DNA of 64,000 nt, taken from contig NZ_JNYY01000019.1 of assembly GCF_000716785.1 (NCBI RefSeq), positions 101,630 to 165,629 of the forward strand, read 5' to 3'. This document shows positions 1-8,675 of the stretch, one piece after another. Every line of letters begins with the position of its first letter. Position 1 is the first letter of the stretch. The translations under genes and the position numbers were made by a program. This DNA comes from Amycolatopsis vancoresmycina (GTDB lineage Bacteria; Actinomycetota; Actinomycetes; Mycobacteriales; Pseudonocardiaceae). The notes below the pieces were generated by a model. That model was not told the DNA's origin, did not search any database, and saw only the letters and a list, made by a program, of their open reading frames with translations.

Positions 1-207
1 ATGGCCGACGAGAACGGTATGGCCCAACAGAACGGCATGGCCGGTAAGAACATGGCCGCCGACCAGAACGGCATGGCCGACGAAAACGGTATGGCCCAAC
101 AGAACGCCATGGGCGGCAAGAACAAGGCCGCTGACCAGAAGGGCATGGCCGCGCAGGAAGGCATGGCCGGCCAGAACGGCAAGCAGGATGCCGCCGACCA
201 GAACGGC
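1..207 (+). repeat. In-frame tandem repeat, 72-bp period
   Basis: Bases 1-72 and 73-144 are two copies of a 72-bp unit differing at only a few positions. A third, diverged 63-bp copy occupies 145-207. Each starts with ATGGCC and ends at an AACGGC or AAGGGC codon pair, so the unit encodes about 24 residues and copy number can change without breaking the frame. Confidence 0.85.
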
Positions 208-435
208 ATGGCCGCCCAGCAGAACGCGGCCGAGCTCTCCGCGCAGGACTGCGCGGCCCTCCTGAACTGCGTCTCCCAGGCCGCCGATCCCGCTGCCGCG
301 GCGCAGCAGCCGGGCATGGCCGCCGAGGACAAGAAGGCCAAGAACAAGAAGTCCGGCGTCGATGCCGGTGCGGTCGCCGCCCAGTGCGTCGCCGCCGGCA
401 CGGCCTCGGCCGAAACGGTTCCCATGGGGCGCTGA
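1..435 (+). CDS. Met/Gln/Asn-rich tandem-repeat protein, possibly 5'-truncated by the window edge
   Basis: The first base of the window opens an ATG in frame with 144 codons, so the real start may lie upstream and a signal peptide could be missing. The N-terminal half consists of near-identical 24-residue repeats built from GMA, DENGMAQQN and AADQNGM motifs. The second half has three cysteines (DCAALLNC and AAQC) and a short Lys-rich stretch (KKAKNKK). I recognise no enzyme fold. The composition suggests a flexible, possibly secreted or surface protein; the many methionines could bind metal, but that is speculation. A strong hairpin terminator follows directly after the stop, which supports the reading frame. 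Confidence 0.55.
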   Translation: MADENGMAQQNGMAGKNMAADQNGMADENGMAQQNAMGGKNKAADQKGMAAQEGMAGQNGKQDAADQNGMAAQQNAAELSAQDCAALLNCVSQAADPAAAAQQPGMAAEDKKAKNKKSGVDAGAVAAQCVAAGTASAETVPMGR

Positions 436-442
436 CCGGCCC

Positions 443-477
443 CCGGCCCGGACCGGGCGACCCCCGGTCCGGGCCGG
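443..477 (+). terminator. Perfect 15-bp hairpin terminator
   Basis: CCGGCCCGGACCGGG at 443-457 pairs perfectly with 463-477 around the 5-nt loop CGACC, 8 bp after the stop codon of the repeat protein. There is no U-tract, as usual for high-GC actinomycetes. Confidence 0.8.
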
Positions 478-589
478 AAACCGCCCCGATCCGGTGACCG
501 GCGGGAACTCCGGCACGTCGCCGTTCGTTCACCACGCAGAGCGCAGTACCCTGGCGTTCGGAAACGACCGACGACAGCACGAGGCTTCA

Positions 590-1243
590 GTGACCACCGA
601 CCCGGCGGCCGAGGACGCTTCCCTGCGCGAGGCGGCCGACGAGCTCGTCGTCGCCGGGCAGCTCCCGCGGTTCCTCCTGATGTACAAGTTCGCCATCGAA
701 GAGCTGATGACGAAGCTGCGGATCCTCAGTGAGGAGTTCGACTTCGTCCACCAGCACGACCCGATCGAGCACATCACGAGCCGGGTGAAGCGGCCCGAGG
801 CGATCAAGGAGAAGGTGCACCGCCGCGGGCTCGGCGGCGACTGGGTCTCCGCCGCCCACGTCCTCGACGACATCGCCGGGATCCGCGTGGTCTGCCCGTT
901 CGTCTCCGACGTCTACGAGGTCGCGCGCATGCTCACCGCGCAGGACGACGTCGAGCTGCTGCGCACCAAGGACTACGTCGCGAGCCCGAAGGCGAACGGC
1001 TACCGCAGCCTGCACCTCATCGTCCGCATCCCGGTGTTCCTCTCCGACCGCGTCGAAAAGGTCAAGGTGGAGGTGCAGCTGCGCACGATCGCCATGGACT
1101 TCTGGGCGGCGGTCGAGCACAAGCTGTCGTACAAGTACCGCGACAGCGTGCCCGCCGACTTCGCGGGCGAGCTCGCCGCGGCGGCCAGGACCGCCGCCGA
1201 CCTCGACGCCCGGATGGCCGCGCTGCACGAACGCATCCGCTAG
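590..1243 (+). CDS. Small alarmone synthetase, (p)ppGpp synthetase RelP/RelQ type
   Basis: The 217-residue protein transfers pyrophosphate from ATP to GDP or GTP to make (p)ppGpp in the cytoplasm. It has a single RelA/SpoT synthetase domain: DDIAGIRVVC, then the GTP/ATP-binding stretch SPKANGYRSLHLIV around residue 136, and VEVQLRTIAMDFWAAVEHKLSYKY. No HD hydrolase, TGS or ACT domain is present, so it belongs to the single-domain synthetases, which are constitutive or stress-induced in other bacteria. I chose GTG at 590 because the homologous sequence begins just after it, whereas the upstream in-frame extension (from 362) is low-complexity and overlaps the preceding gene and its terminator. 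It is monocistronic; the next gene is convergent. Confidence 0.88.
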   Translation: MTTDPAAEDASLREAADELVVAGQLPRFLLMYKFAIEELMTKLRILSEEFDFVHQHDPIEHITSRVKRPEAIKEKVHRRGLGGDWVSAAHVLDDIAGIRVVCPFVSDVYEVARMLTAQDDVELLRTKDYVASPKANGYRSLHLIVRIPVFLSDRVEKVKVEVQLRTIAMDFWAAVEHKLSYKYRDSVPADFAGELAAAARTAADLDARMAALHERIR

Positions 1244-1885
1244 CTAGCGCGGCGCCATCGCGCCGAGGGCGTCGAGCAGGATCCGCAGCCCGAATTCGAA
1301 CTCCGCTTCGTGGTCGCACACGGCCAGGAACGGCGCCGCCGCGGCCACCGCGGGCAGCCCGGTTCCTTCGAGGTCCGCGAGCCGGCGGCCGCTGTACGTC
1401 GGTGCGGTTTCGACTTCCCGCATCAGCGTGCCGATCAGGAACGCCAGCACGGTCCGCAGCCCGTGCACCGCGCGGTCCGGCGGGAACCCGGCCGCGAGCA
1501 GCGGCGCGAGCACGGCTTCCACCGGCGCCAGCGCCGTCATCGACGCGAGCCGCCGGGTGAGCACCAGCGGTGCCGCGCGCGCGTGGCCGAGCATCGCGGC
1601 GCGGAACCCGTGCGCCAGCGCGGACATCGTCTCCCGCAGGTCCGCGTCCGGCGGCGGCGCGGGGATCGCGGCCAGCAGGACCTCGGCGATCCCGTCGAGC
1701 AGCGCGTCCTTGCCGTCGACGTGGTTGTACAGGCTCATCGGGTCGACGCCGAGCCGGCGGGCGAGCTTGCGCATGCTCACGGCGTCCAGGCCCACTTCGT
1801 CGACGAGCGCGAGGGCTTCCCGCAGGATCCGTTCCCGCGACAGGCTCCCGGTGTCCTTGGGCGGACGTCCGCGGCGGCCGGTCAC
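1244..1885 (-). CDS. TetR-family repressor with tetracycline-repressor-type C-terminal domain
   Basis: This 213-residue protein has an N-terminal HTH (SRERILREALALVDEVGLDAVSMRKLARRLGVDPMSLYNHV) and a C-terminal ligand-binding domain of the TetR_C type. Its GTG start lies inside the stop of the upstream P450 gene (GTGA, 4-bp overlap), so the two are translationally coupled. It probably controls the P450-TetR operon in response to a small hydrophobic ligand, possibly a P450 substrate. The 13-bp palindrome at 3206-3218 in front of the P450 is the best candidate operator. The ligand cannot be read from the sequence. Confidence 0.87.
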   Translation of the reverse strand: MTGRRGRPPKDTGSLSRERILREALALVDEVGLDAVSMRKLARRLGVDPMSLYNHVDGKDALLDGIAEVLLAAIPAPPPDADLRETMSALAHGFRAAMLGHARAAPLVLTRRLASMTALAPVEAVLAPLLAAGFPPDRAVHGLRTVLAFLIGTLMREVETAPTYSGRRLADLEGTGLPAVAAAAPFLAVCDHEAEFEFGLRILLDALGAMAPR

Positions 1886-3183
1886 GGAGCGAGCACCGCG
1901 GGCAGGTGCTCGAAGCCGCGCAGGATCCGCGTCGACCGGCGGCGGCCGCCGGGCAGCACGCGCAGCCCGGGGAACCGGTCGAAGATCGTGCGCAGCCCGA
2001 TCTCGCCCTCCATCCGCGCCAGCGAGGCACCCAGGCAGTGGTGGCGGCCGGCGCCGAACGACACGTGGTCGCGCGCGCCGGCCCGGCTGACGTCGAAGAC
2101 GCCCGGGTCGGCGAACACCCCGGGATCGCGGTTGGCGCCGGCCAGCACGGTGGTCACCAGCGCCCCGCGCGGCAGCGGCACCCCGGCGACCTCGGTGGCG
2201 CGCGTGGCCAGCCGCCCGGTCAGCAGGACCGGCGGGTCGTAGCGGAGCACCTCCTCGACGGCGTTGCCCCACAGTTCGGGCCGTTCGCGCAGCACGGCGA
2301 GCTGGCCGGGGTCGCCGGCGAGCAGGGCGATCCCGCTGCCGAGCAGGTTGACGGTCGTTTCGAAGCCGGCCGCCAGCACCAGGCCGGCGGTGGACTTCAG
2401 CTCGGTTTCGGTGAGCCCGACCCCGCCGTCGCGGGCGGCGACGAGCTTGCTGAACAGGTCGTCGCCGGGGTGCCGGCGCAGGTGGTCGAGGTGTTCGCCG
2501 AGCCAGGTGTCGAACTCGGCGAGCGCGGTCTCGACGTCGCGGAAGGTCCGCCAGCCGAGCCCGAGGTCGAGGCTGGGCGCGGCGGCCGCGCCGAGGGACA
2601 GCACCTTGCCGAGGTCGGACGGCGGCACGCCGAGGATCTCGCTGATGACCGTCACCGGCAGCAGACCGCAGTAGGCCTCGACGAGGTCGAGCGGCCGCGC
2701 GGGGTCGAGCCCGTCGAGGAGGCCGTCGGCGATTTCCTGCACGCGGCCGCGCAGCTGTTCGACGGCCCGCACGGTGAACACGCCGGTGACGAGCTTGCGG
2801 TACCGCGTGTGCTCGGGCGGGTTGACGGCGAGCAGCGACGGCGGCCGCACGGGGTGCAGGTGCTGCGCGGCCGACCAGTCGGCGAGCCGCCCGAGCGCGG
2901 AGCCGTCGGACCCGATGATCCCGACCCGGAAGTCGTCGCTGGAGAGCACCTCCCGCACGGCGGCGTGCGTGGTGGTCATCCACCCGAACCGCGTCCGCGC
3001 CAGGGGCCCGGCGGCCCGGATCTCTTCGAAGAGCGAGGTGAGATCCCGCCCGTCGGCCGCGGCGACGACCATGCGTCCCTGCAGGTCCCCGCGCCGGGCC
3101 TCGCGGCGCAGGACGGTGCGGGGGAGCGCATGGCCGAGCCCCCAGCGCACGACGGGTTTCGTCCAGGCCAGGGCTCCGGTCAT
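1882..3183 (-). CDS. Cytochrome P450 monooxygenase
   Basis: A soluble bacterial class P450 of 433 residues. It shows the I-helix oxygen-binding motif AGFETTVN, the K-helix ExxR in EEVLRYDPP, and the heme-ligand loop FGAGRHHCLG with the thiolate Cys near residue 383. The start at 3183 is backed by GGAGGG 6-7 nt upstream. Length is slightly above the usual 400 residues because of a longer N-terminus. No ferredoxin or ferredoxin reductase gene adjoins it, so electrons must come from partners elsewhere. It is cotranscribed with the downstream TetR gene. The substrate is unknown. Confidence 0.93.
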   Translation of the reverse strand: MTGALAWTKPVVRWGLGHALPRTVLRREARRGDLQGRMVVAAADGRDLTSLFEEIRAAGPLARTRFGWMTTTHAAVREVLSSDDFRVGIIGSDGSALGRLADWSAAQHLHPVRPPSLLAVNPPEHTRYRKLVTGVFTVRAVEQLRGRVQEIADGLLDGLDPARPLDLVEAYCGLLPVTVISEILGVPPSDLGKVLSLGAAAAPSLDLGLGWRTFRDVETALAEFDTWLGEHLDHLRRHPGDDLFSKLVAARDGGVGLTETELKSTAGLVLAAGFETTVNLLGSGIALLAGDPGQLAVLRERPELWGNAVEEVLRYDPPVLLTGRLATRATEVAGVPLPRGALVTTVLAGANRDPGVFADPGVFDVSRAGARDHVSFGAGRHHCLGASLARMEGEIGLRTIFDRFPGLRVLPGGRRRSTRILRGFEHLPAVLAP

Positions 3184-3205
3184 GACAGTCCCTCCGGTCG
3201 GCGTG

Positions 3206-3218
3206 CCTACAGTGTAGG
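3206..3218. promoter_or_regulatory. Candidate TetR operator in front of the P450 gene
   Basis: CCTACA-G-TGTAGG is a perfect 6-bp inverted repeat around one base, 22 bp upstream of the P450 start. The minus-strand reading contains TACACT, a plausible -10 box, so repressor binding would cover the promoter. It sits at the very end of the upstream membrane-protein gene. Confidence 0.6.
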
Positions 3219-3881
3219 TTATCGCCGGCCGGGCGAGGTGTGGGCGAAGCCGGGGCCCACCGGTGCCAGCAGCACCGCCAGCGCGATCAGCTCCGTCAAC
3301 GCCATCCCGCGTTCCACCAGCCCGAGCGGGATCAACGTCCACCACCGCCCACCCTCGACGGCCGCGACCACCACCGCGCCCAGGATCACCGCGAACCAGC
3401 CCAGCGACGCCACCGCCAGCACCCGCGCCAGCAGGCGGCGTCCCGGCGAGGACGGGAACGCCGCCCGCGCCGCCACCAGGACCGCCAGCGGCAACGCCAC
3501 GAACGCCACCACGCTCGCGATCCGGTGCAGCGTGCCGCCGAAGTCCGCGCGGGAGACCGTGGCCCAGTCTGGCTTGGGGAACGCCACGATGACCAGCAGC
3601 CCGACTGTCCACAGTGTCCCCAGGATCGCCGCCGGTACCGGCAGCCGCCCTTGGCGCTGCAGCACCGCCAGTCCCGCCGCCGAGCCCAGGGCGACCAGGA
3701 CCACCGCCAGGTCGAACACCCACTTGTGGTCGGACAGGCCGTACTCGCTGATCGTGCGGCGGGTGACGCTGATTTCGTCCGTCGGCGGGATGACCTGCAG
3801 CAGCAGCACCAGACCCGCGCCGACCACCAGCGCCGCGATGCCGGCCAGGGAGACCGCTCGTCGCGCAGGGATCGTGACCAT
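3219..3881 (-). CDS. DUF998-family integral membrane protein
   Basis: This 220-residue protein has about six hydrophobic segments (around residues 12-30, 55-75, 82-100, 120-140, 152-175 and 190-210). Between the first two lies the DUF998-like signature ISEYGLSDHKWVFD. It is predicted to sit in the cytoplasmic membrane; the biochemical role of the family is unknown. Its stop codon is 35 bp before the P450 start, and the P450 promoter and operator lie in this gap. Confidence 0.75.
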   Translation of the reverse strand: MVTIPARRAVSLAGIAALVVGAGLVLLLQVIPPTDEISVTRRTISEYGLSDHKWVFDLAVVLVALGSAAGLAVLQRQGRLPVPAAILGTLWTVGLLVIVAFPKPDWATVSRADFGGTLHRIASVVAFVALPLAVLVAARAAFPSSPGRRLLARVLAVASLGWFAVILGAVVVAAVEGGRWWTLIPLGLVERGMALTELIALAVLLAPVGPGFAHTSPGRR

Positions 3882-4038
3882 GGACCGACAGTAGCCGACC
3901 GGTGGTTGAACTCCTCGTGAAAAAGGGCTGGTCAGCGTGTACGACTTACGGCGGTTACCGCAGCCGGATTTCCTCCATTATGGTCGCTCGCTACCGGTAG
4001 GTCCGTCCTGCCGGCCTCGGTCAAGGAGGTCGCTTCCT

Positions 4039-6522
4039 GTGGGGAATTCACCAAGACGGCTGGTGATGCTGGCTTCGGCCGTCGCACTGGCCGGAACGTT
4101 CGTCGCGCTGCCGGCCGGAACCGCCGGCGCCGCGCAGAACATCCTGCGTGCCGACAAGTCCGTCGCTCGCTCGTGCTTTGCGAAACTGCAGCCCACGGGC
4201 ACCGCGGGCACCGATCGCCGCGAGGTCACGTCCACCGTGGACGGTCTCGTCCAGGCGCGGCTCAAGCCGGCCCAGGGTGCCGAGGGCGACTGGGACGTCG
4301 CCGTGTTCGACAAGGCCACCGGTGCGGTGGTCGCCGCCTCGGCGGCGTTGCGCACCCACGAACTCGCCGAAAGCTTCGTCAAGAAGGGGCAGGCACTCGT
4401 CGTCCAGGGCTGCCGGTACGGCGGCCCCGCCGACCGGGCCCAGCTGGGGATCGACTTCCTGGCGCTGACGCCGCAGGGCACGCCGACGGGCGCCCAGCGC
4501 GCGGAACTCGTCCGCGTCGAGACGCCCACGCGCGCCGACAAGAACAAGCTGACCGCCCTCGGCCTCGACGTCACCGAAAAGGGCGACGCGACCGGCGTCG
4601 AGGTCGTGCTCGCCGGCGACGCCGACCGCAAGACGCTGAAGGACAGCGGCTTCAAGTCGAAGGTCATCGAAGCGGACCTGTCGGCCAAATCGGTCCAGGA
4701 CGCCAAAACCGACCGCCAGTACGCCGCGACGACGGCCGCTTCGGCGCTGCCCTCCGGGCGTACCAGCTACCGGCACCTCTACGAGTACAACTTCGAGATG
4801 AAGGAACTCGCCCGCAAGAACCCGAACCTGGTTTCGGCGTTCACCATGCCGGAATCGACGTGGGAGGGCCGGGACGTCGTCGGCGTCGAAATCGCCACCG
4901 ACGTCAAGAACATCACCGACGGCAAGCCGGTGAACTTCACCATGGGCGTGCACCACGCCCGGGAGTGGCCGGCCGCCGAGCACGTCATGGAATGGGCGTA
5001 CGAGCTGGTCAACGGCTACTCGCGGGACGCCGCCATCCGGTCGCTGGTCGGCAAGACGCGCAACATCGTCGTGCCGATCGTGAACCCGGACGGCTTCGAG
5101 ATCTCCCGCGAGGCCGAGCCCAAGGGCGACTTCACCCGCTTCGACTACGAGATGAAGCGGAAGAACTGCAACGTCAACGACTCGCCGCCGCAGTTCGCGA
5201 CCGGCGTGTGCAAGGCGAACCCGGGCGGCCGCCTGCGCGGCACCGACCCGAACCGCAACTACGCGGGCTTCTGGGGCGGCAACGGCGCCGAGATCGCCTG
5301 GAGCGGTGACACCTTCCGCGGGTCCGCGCCGTTCAGCGAGCCCGAGGTGCGCAACGTGCGCTCGATCGTGGCTTCGCGCCAGGTGACCAACCTGCTGACG
5401 ATGCACACCGTCGCGGCGCTGGTGCTGCGCCCGCCGGGCGTGGCGGACGTCCGCGCGCCGCTCGAGGAGCCGGCCTACAAGGCCCTCGGCGACAAGCTGG
5501 CCTCGCGCAACGGCTACACGAGCGAGCCGAGCTGGGCGCTCTACGACACGACCGGCACCACCGAGGACTGGTCGTACTGGGCCACCGGCGGCTGGGGCTT
5601 CACGATCGAGGTCGGCGGCAACGGCTTCCACGGGCCGTACGCCGACAGCGTCGTGGCCGAGTACGCGGGCCTCGCCCCCGCGGCCGGCGCCGGCAAGGGC
5701 GGCAACCGCCAGGCGTTCCTGGACATGCTGGGCAACGCGGCCGACCCGCAGCAGCACTCGACGCTGATCGGCTCGGCGCCCAAGGGCTACCAGCTCAAGC
5801 TGCACAAGACGTTCCAGACGCCGACGTCGCCGGTGATCCAGCCGGACGGCTCCACCAAGCCGCCGATCTACTACACCGACGACCTGAACTCGAAGTTCAC
5901 CGCCACCGGCGGGCGCTTCGCGTGGTCGGTCAACCCGTCGACGCGGCCGTACGTCGCCGGCCGGTACGGGCGCGACCCGCAGGGCCCGGCGCAGCAGGGC
6001 TTCCCGGTCACCAACCCGGCGGGCGTGCCGGCGATCAACCAGAACTACCCCGTCGACCCCGCGGGTGACTCGTTCACCTTCCACGTCGACGGCCTGCCGA
6101 AGGTCGACAACGGGAAGTTCAGCGTCAACGTCAACTGGAAGAGCACCTCGACCGACTGGGACCTGTACGTCTACGACTCGGCCGGCAACCTGGTCAGCTC
6201 GTCGGCGAACGGCGGCACGACGTCCGAACACGCCGTGCTGTTCGACCCGCCCGCGGGCGACTACCGGGCCGTGGTGGTCAACTACGACCAAGCCGACCCG
6301 AACGCGGTCGACGACTGGACCGGTGACGTGTCGTTCTCGTCGCCGATCCCGCCGACGTACGGGACGAAGGAGGCGTACCAGCTGACGTGCTCGTCGCCGA
6401 GCGGCAAGCTCGTCGGCGTGGCGGACGTCTTCGCCGACCGCGGCCAGACGGTCGACGTCGGCGAGGTCTGCACCCGGTCCGCGCACGCGCAGAAGCAGCG
6501 CGCGTCGGGCGGCGTGCGGTAG
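4039..6522 (+). CDS. Secreted M14 zinc carboxypeptidase with C-terminal pre-peptidase-like domain
   Basis: An exported metallopeptidase of 827 residues. GTG at 4039 is preceded by AGGAGG with 9-nt spacing and starts a typical signal peptide (PRRLVMLASAVALAGTFVALPAG, cleavage near TAGAA). The M14 catalytic set is complete: HHARE (zinc ligands His306 and Glu309), DPNRNY (substrate carboxylate binding), MHT (third zinc ligand His456) and TIEVGG (general base Glu524). Residues around 675-770 form a beta-sandwich pre-peptidase C-terminal type domain (SFTFHVDG, TDWDLYVYDSAGN), often linked to secretion or substrate binding. An N-terminal segment of about 230 residues precedes the peptidase domain. 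An upstream in-frame ATG at 3937 would bury the signal peptide and is rejected. Confidence 0.92.
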   Translation: MGNSPRRLVMLASAVALAGTFVALPAGTAGAAQNILRADKSVARSCFAKLQPTGTAGTDRREVTSTVDGLVQARLKPAQGAEGDWDVAVFDKATGAVVAASAALRTHELAESFVKKGQALVVQGCRYGGPADRAQLGIDFLALTPQGTPTGAQRAELVRVETPTRADKNKLTALGLDVTEKGDATGVEVVLAGDADRKTLKDSGFKSKVIEADLSAKSVQDAKTDRQYAATTAASALPSGRTSYRHLYEYNFEMKELARKNPNLVSAFTMPESTWEGRDVVGVEIATDVKNITDGKPVNFTMGVHHAREWPAAEHVMEWAYELVNGYSRDAAIRSLVGKTRNIVVPIVNPDGFEISREAEPKGDFTRFDYEMKRKNCNVNDSPPQFATGVCKANPGGRLRGTDPNRNYAGFWGGNGAEIAWSGDTFRGSAPFSEPEVRNVRSIVASRQVTNLLTMHTVAALVLRPPGVADVRAPLEEPAYKALGDKLASRNGYTSEPSWALYDTTGTTEDWSYWATGGWGFTIEVGGNGFHGPYADSVVAEYAGLAPAAGAGKGGNRQAFLDMLGNAADPQQHSTLIGSAPKGYQLKLHKTFQTPTSPVIQPDGSTKPPIYYTDDLNSKFTATGGRFAWSVNPSTRPYVAGRYGRDPQGPAQQGFPVTNPAGVPAINQNYPVDPAGDSFTFHVDGLPKVDNGKFSVNVNWKSTSTDWDLYVYDSAGNLVSSSANGGTTSEHAVLFDPPAGDYRAVVVNYDQADPNAVDDWTGDVSFSSPIPPTYGTKEAYQLTCSSPSGKLVGVADVFADRGQTVDVGEVCTRSAHAQKQRASGGVR

Positions 6523-6536
6523 TTCCCGGTTCGTTC

Positions 6537-6572
6537 GTGAAGGCCTCCTCGTTCGCGCGAGGGGGCCTTCAC
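6537..6572. terminator. Bidirectional hairpin terminator
   Basis: A 15-bp stem (GTGAAGGCC-TCCTCG against CGAGGGGGCCTTCAC, one G-U pair) closes a 6-nt loop TTCGCG. It lies between the convergent carboxypeptidase and LysE genes and overlaps the LysE stop codon, so it can serve both. Confidence 0.85.
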
Positions 6573-7174
6573 GGCGTTACGGCGAGGGTGATGCCCAAGG
6601 CGACGAGAACCGTGCCCACGACGCGGCTCAGGGCCGGTTTCGCGTGGGCGTACCAGCGCTGGGTGGCGGGCGAGGAGAACAGCAGGGCGACGCTCAGGTG
6701 CCACCCGGCCGAGGCGGCGACGATCAGCGCGACCGCGGCGGCCTTGACGGCGGTGGGTTCGGTGGGCGGCAGCGCCGCGGTGAGGACGCTGCCGAAGAAC
6801 GCCGCGGCCTTCGGATTGGTGAGGTTGCTGAGCACGCCGCGGCGGAACGCGTTGCCGCGGGCTTCGGGCGGGGCGGTTCCCGGGGTCCTGGCGGTCAGCC
6901 ACAGACGGAGGCCGAGCCAGGCCAAGTAGCCGCCGCAGACGACCCGCAGGGCGGTGGCGAGCCACGGTTCCCGCGCGAGCAGCGAGCCCAGCCCGAAGAC
7001 GGCGACGGCGGCCAGCAGCCCGCCCGCGGCGACGACACCGAGCGCAACGGCGACGGCGGCGCGCCGGCTCCCGGCGGCGGCCGTGTGGGCGATGAGGACG
7101 AAGTTGGGGCCGGGGGAGACGGCGGCCGGGAGGTAGGCGAGGAGGACGGTGCCGAGGGTCGCGACGGGGCTCAT
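6569..7174 (-). CDS. LysE/RhtB-family amino-acid exporter
   Basis: A 201-residue inner-membrane protein with about six transmembrane helices. The LysE family signature is present near the N-terminus (PGPNFVLIAHTAAAGSRRAAVAVALGV) and again as NPKAAAFFGSVL. Members export amino acids such as lysine, arginine, homoserine or threonine, or related metabolites; the substrate cannot be assigned here. The start is ATG at 7174. The gene is monocistronic, followed by a shared terminator. Confidence 0.88.
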   Translation of the reverse strand: MSPVATLGTVLLAYLPAAVSPGPNFVLIAHTAAAGSRRAAVAVALGVVAAGGLLAAVAVFGLGSLLAREPWLATALRVVCGGYLAWLGLRLWLTARTPGTAPPEARGNAFRRGVLSNLTNPKAAAFFGSVLTAALPPTEPTAVKAAAVALIVAASAGWHLSVALLFSSPATQRWYAHAKPALSRVVGTVLVALGITLAVTP

Positions 7175-7280
7175 CGCGCCGGAACGCCTTCGCCGGTCCT
7201 GGGGCCGGCGTCGTGCGGAAGGCGGCGGGACGACCCCGGAACTGTCGGTGTCCTCGGGTAGCGTGGAAAACGGGGGCTGC

Positions 7281-8387
7281 TCACGCGGCCCGGCCGCCGC
7301 CGACGACCTGGTCGCGCATCGTCCGCAGCGTCTCGTGGTCCACAGTGGACGGATCCGCGGCCAGCCACTCGCCGATCTCGTGCAGGAACTCCTCCGGCGT
7401 CATCGGCGCCACGGGCAGGTCGCCGGGGTCGGCCGTGGTCAGGTCGCCGCTGCGGCTCGGGTACACGATCATCGCCCCGCGCAGCGCCACGCCCGGCAGC
7501 AGCTCGCGGTAGGCCGCCAGGCTCTCGGCGAGCCGGCTGCCGCCGCCGCGGAACGGCCGCCCGTTGCGCAGGAGCCGGCCGTCCTCGGCCGTCTCGTAGT
7601 GCCCGGGCAGCCACAGCTTCGACTCGATCAGCACCAGCCGCTTGCCGCACAGCACCGCGTGGTCCACGTCGGCGAACACCGAGCCCGGCCAGGCGAGGCC
7701 GTGGAAGATCCGGGCGCCCGGCAGCCGGGTCAGGTAACCCTCGAGCAGGTCGGCCGTGAGCCGCTCGGCCAGCTCGTCGCGCTCGGTGCCCGGCGCGCCG
7801 AAGACGGTGCGGCCGCCGAACTCCGCGGCGTACGCCTCGCGGGCCTTCGCGGCCCGCAGGTACCCGCGCGCCAGGCGCTGGACCAGCAGGGCCGTGCCGG
7901 CGGTGAGCAGCAGCCAGACGATGAGCACCGGCGTGCTGAACCCGACGCCGGTGACCAGCGGCAGCAGCACGAGCACCATCCCGGCCACCGCGACGACCAC
8001 CGGCGTGTGCCCCGGCCCGCGGCGGCGGCCGTGCCGCATCCGGGTGTCCTCGACGGCGATGTGCCACCAGCTCAGGTCTTCGGCGTCGAGGTCGGGCAGG
8101 TCGGGGACGAACCCGGGCTCGTCGCCGAACCGCCGCCGGGGGCGCGGCCGGACCGGCACCGCCACCGGCACCACGGTGGCGCCGCCGTCGTAGCGCGCGC
8201 GGGCCGCCGGGTCGCTCAGGACGTCGTAGGCCTCGCGCAGCAGCCGGAACGTGCCGACCGTGCCGCCGCCGTCCGGGTGCATGGTCTTGGCCAGCCGGCG
8301 GTAGGCCGTCTTGACGTCGGCCGCCGTGGCGTCCCGGCGGACGCCGAGCACCTCGTAGTAGTCGACCTCGGGCACGCGGGCGTTCAC
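7281..8387 (-). CDS. J-domain membrane protein with NERD-like nuclease-related domain
   Basis: This 368-residue protein has an unusual architecture. Residues 8-70 form a DnaJ J-domain with the HPD motif (RLAKTMHPDGGG). Around residues 127-170 are two hydrophobic helices (PVVVAVAGMVLVLLPLVTGVG, PVLIVWLLLTAGTALLV). The C-terminal half contains a NERD-like segment (FADVDHAVLCGKRLVLIESKLW), in which the D and the ExK pair match the restriction-endonuclease-like core. The J-domain would recruit an Hsp70 to the membrane; NERD domains are related to nucleases, though activity is unproven. It is flanked by the LysE gene and a 380-bp non-coding gap with an SOS-like box. Confidence 0.8.
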   Translation of the reverse strand: MNARVPEVDYYEVLGVRRDATAADVKTAYRRLAKTMHPDGGGTVGTFRLLREAYDVLSDPAARARYDGGATVVPVAVPVRPRPRRRFGDEPGFVPDLPDLDAEDLSWWHIAVEDTRMRHGRRRGPGHTPVVVAVAGMVLVLLPLVTGVGFSTPVLIVWLLLTAGTALLVQRLARGYLRAAKAREAYAAEFGGRTVFGAPGTERDELAERLTADLLEGYLTRLPGARIFHGLAWPGSVFADVDHAVLCGKRLVLIESKLWLPGHYETAEDGRLLRNGRPFRGGGSRLAESLAAYRELLPGVALRGAMIVYPSRSGDLTTADPGDLPVAPMTPEEFLHEIGEWLAADPSTVDHETLRTMRDQVVGGGRAA

Positions 8388-8660
8388 CTCCGGATGGCTG
8401 CGCGAAGACTTTATGGGGTCGGGTCGCGGGCGCTGTCACCGCCTCGGCGGCGCGCCGGGGTGATGCTCCTCGGTGCAGGTCAGGGGCGTGTGCAGGGTTT
8501 TGCCGCTCGTGGTGGGGAATGCGGCGGTGGTGCCCGCGGGGCGGCGGGGGCCGGCCCGGCACTGTCCATTGAGGACTGAATGTCACCCGGAAGTGTTGTT
8601 GCGCTGGGGAAAGACGGGTTCTCCGTGACGTTTCGTAGTCTCAATCCACTCGAATGGCCG

Positions 8661-8675
8661 TGAACATGTGTTCGA
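8661..8675. promoter_or_regulatory. LexA/SOS-box-like site
   Basis: TGAAC-ATGT-GTTCGA resembles the actinobacterial SOS box TCGAAC-N4-GTTCGA. One half-site (GTTCGA) is exact and the other is degenerate. A TAGTCT hexamer lies 10 bp downstream. No obvious SOS gene follows on the plus strand; on the minus strand the J-domain/NERD gene starts 274 bp away. Confidence 0.35.

Noticed and set aside
1570..3894. Plus-strand open frame of 774 codons opposite TetR, P450 and DUF998 genes
   Set aside because: Arg/Gly/Gln-rich composition without motifs; antisense to three recognised genes.
4048..6486. Long minus-strand open frame (812 codons) opposite the carboxypeptidase
   Set aside because: High-GC antisense shadow; the plus-strand frame has a complete M14 active site, signal peptide and ribosome-binding site.
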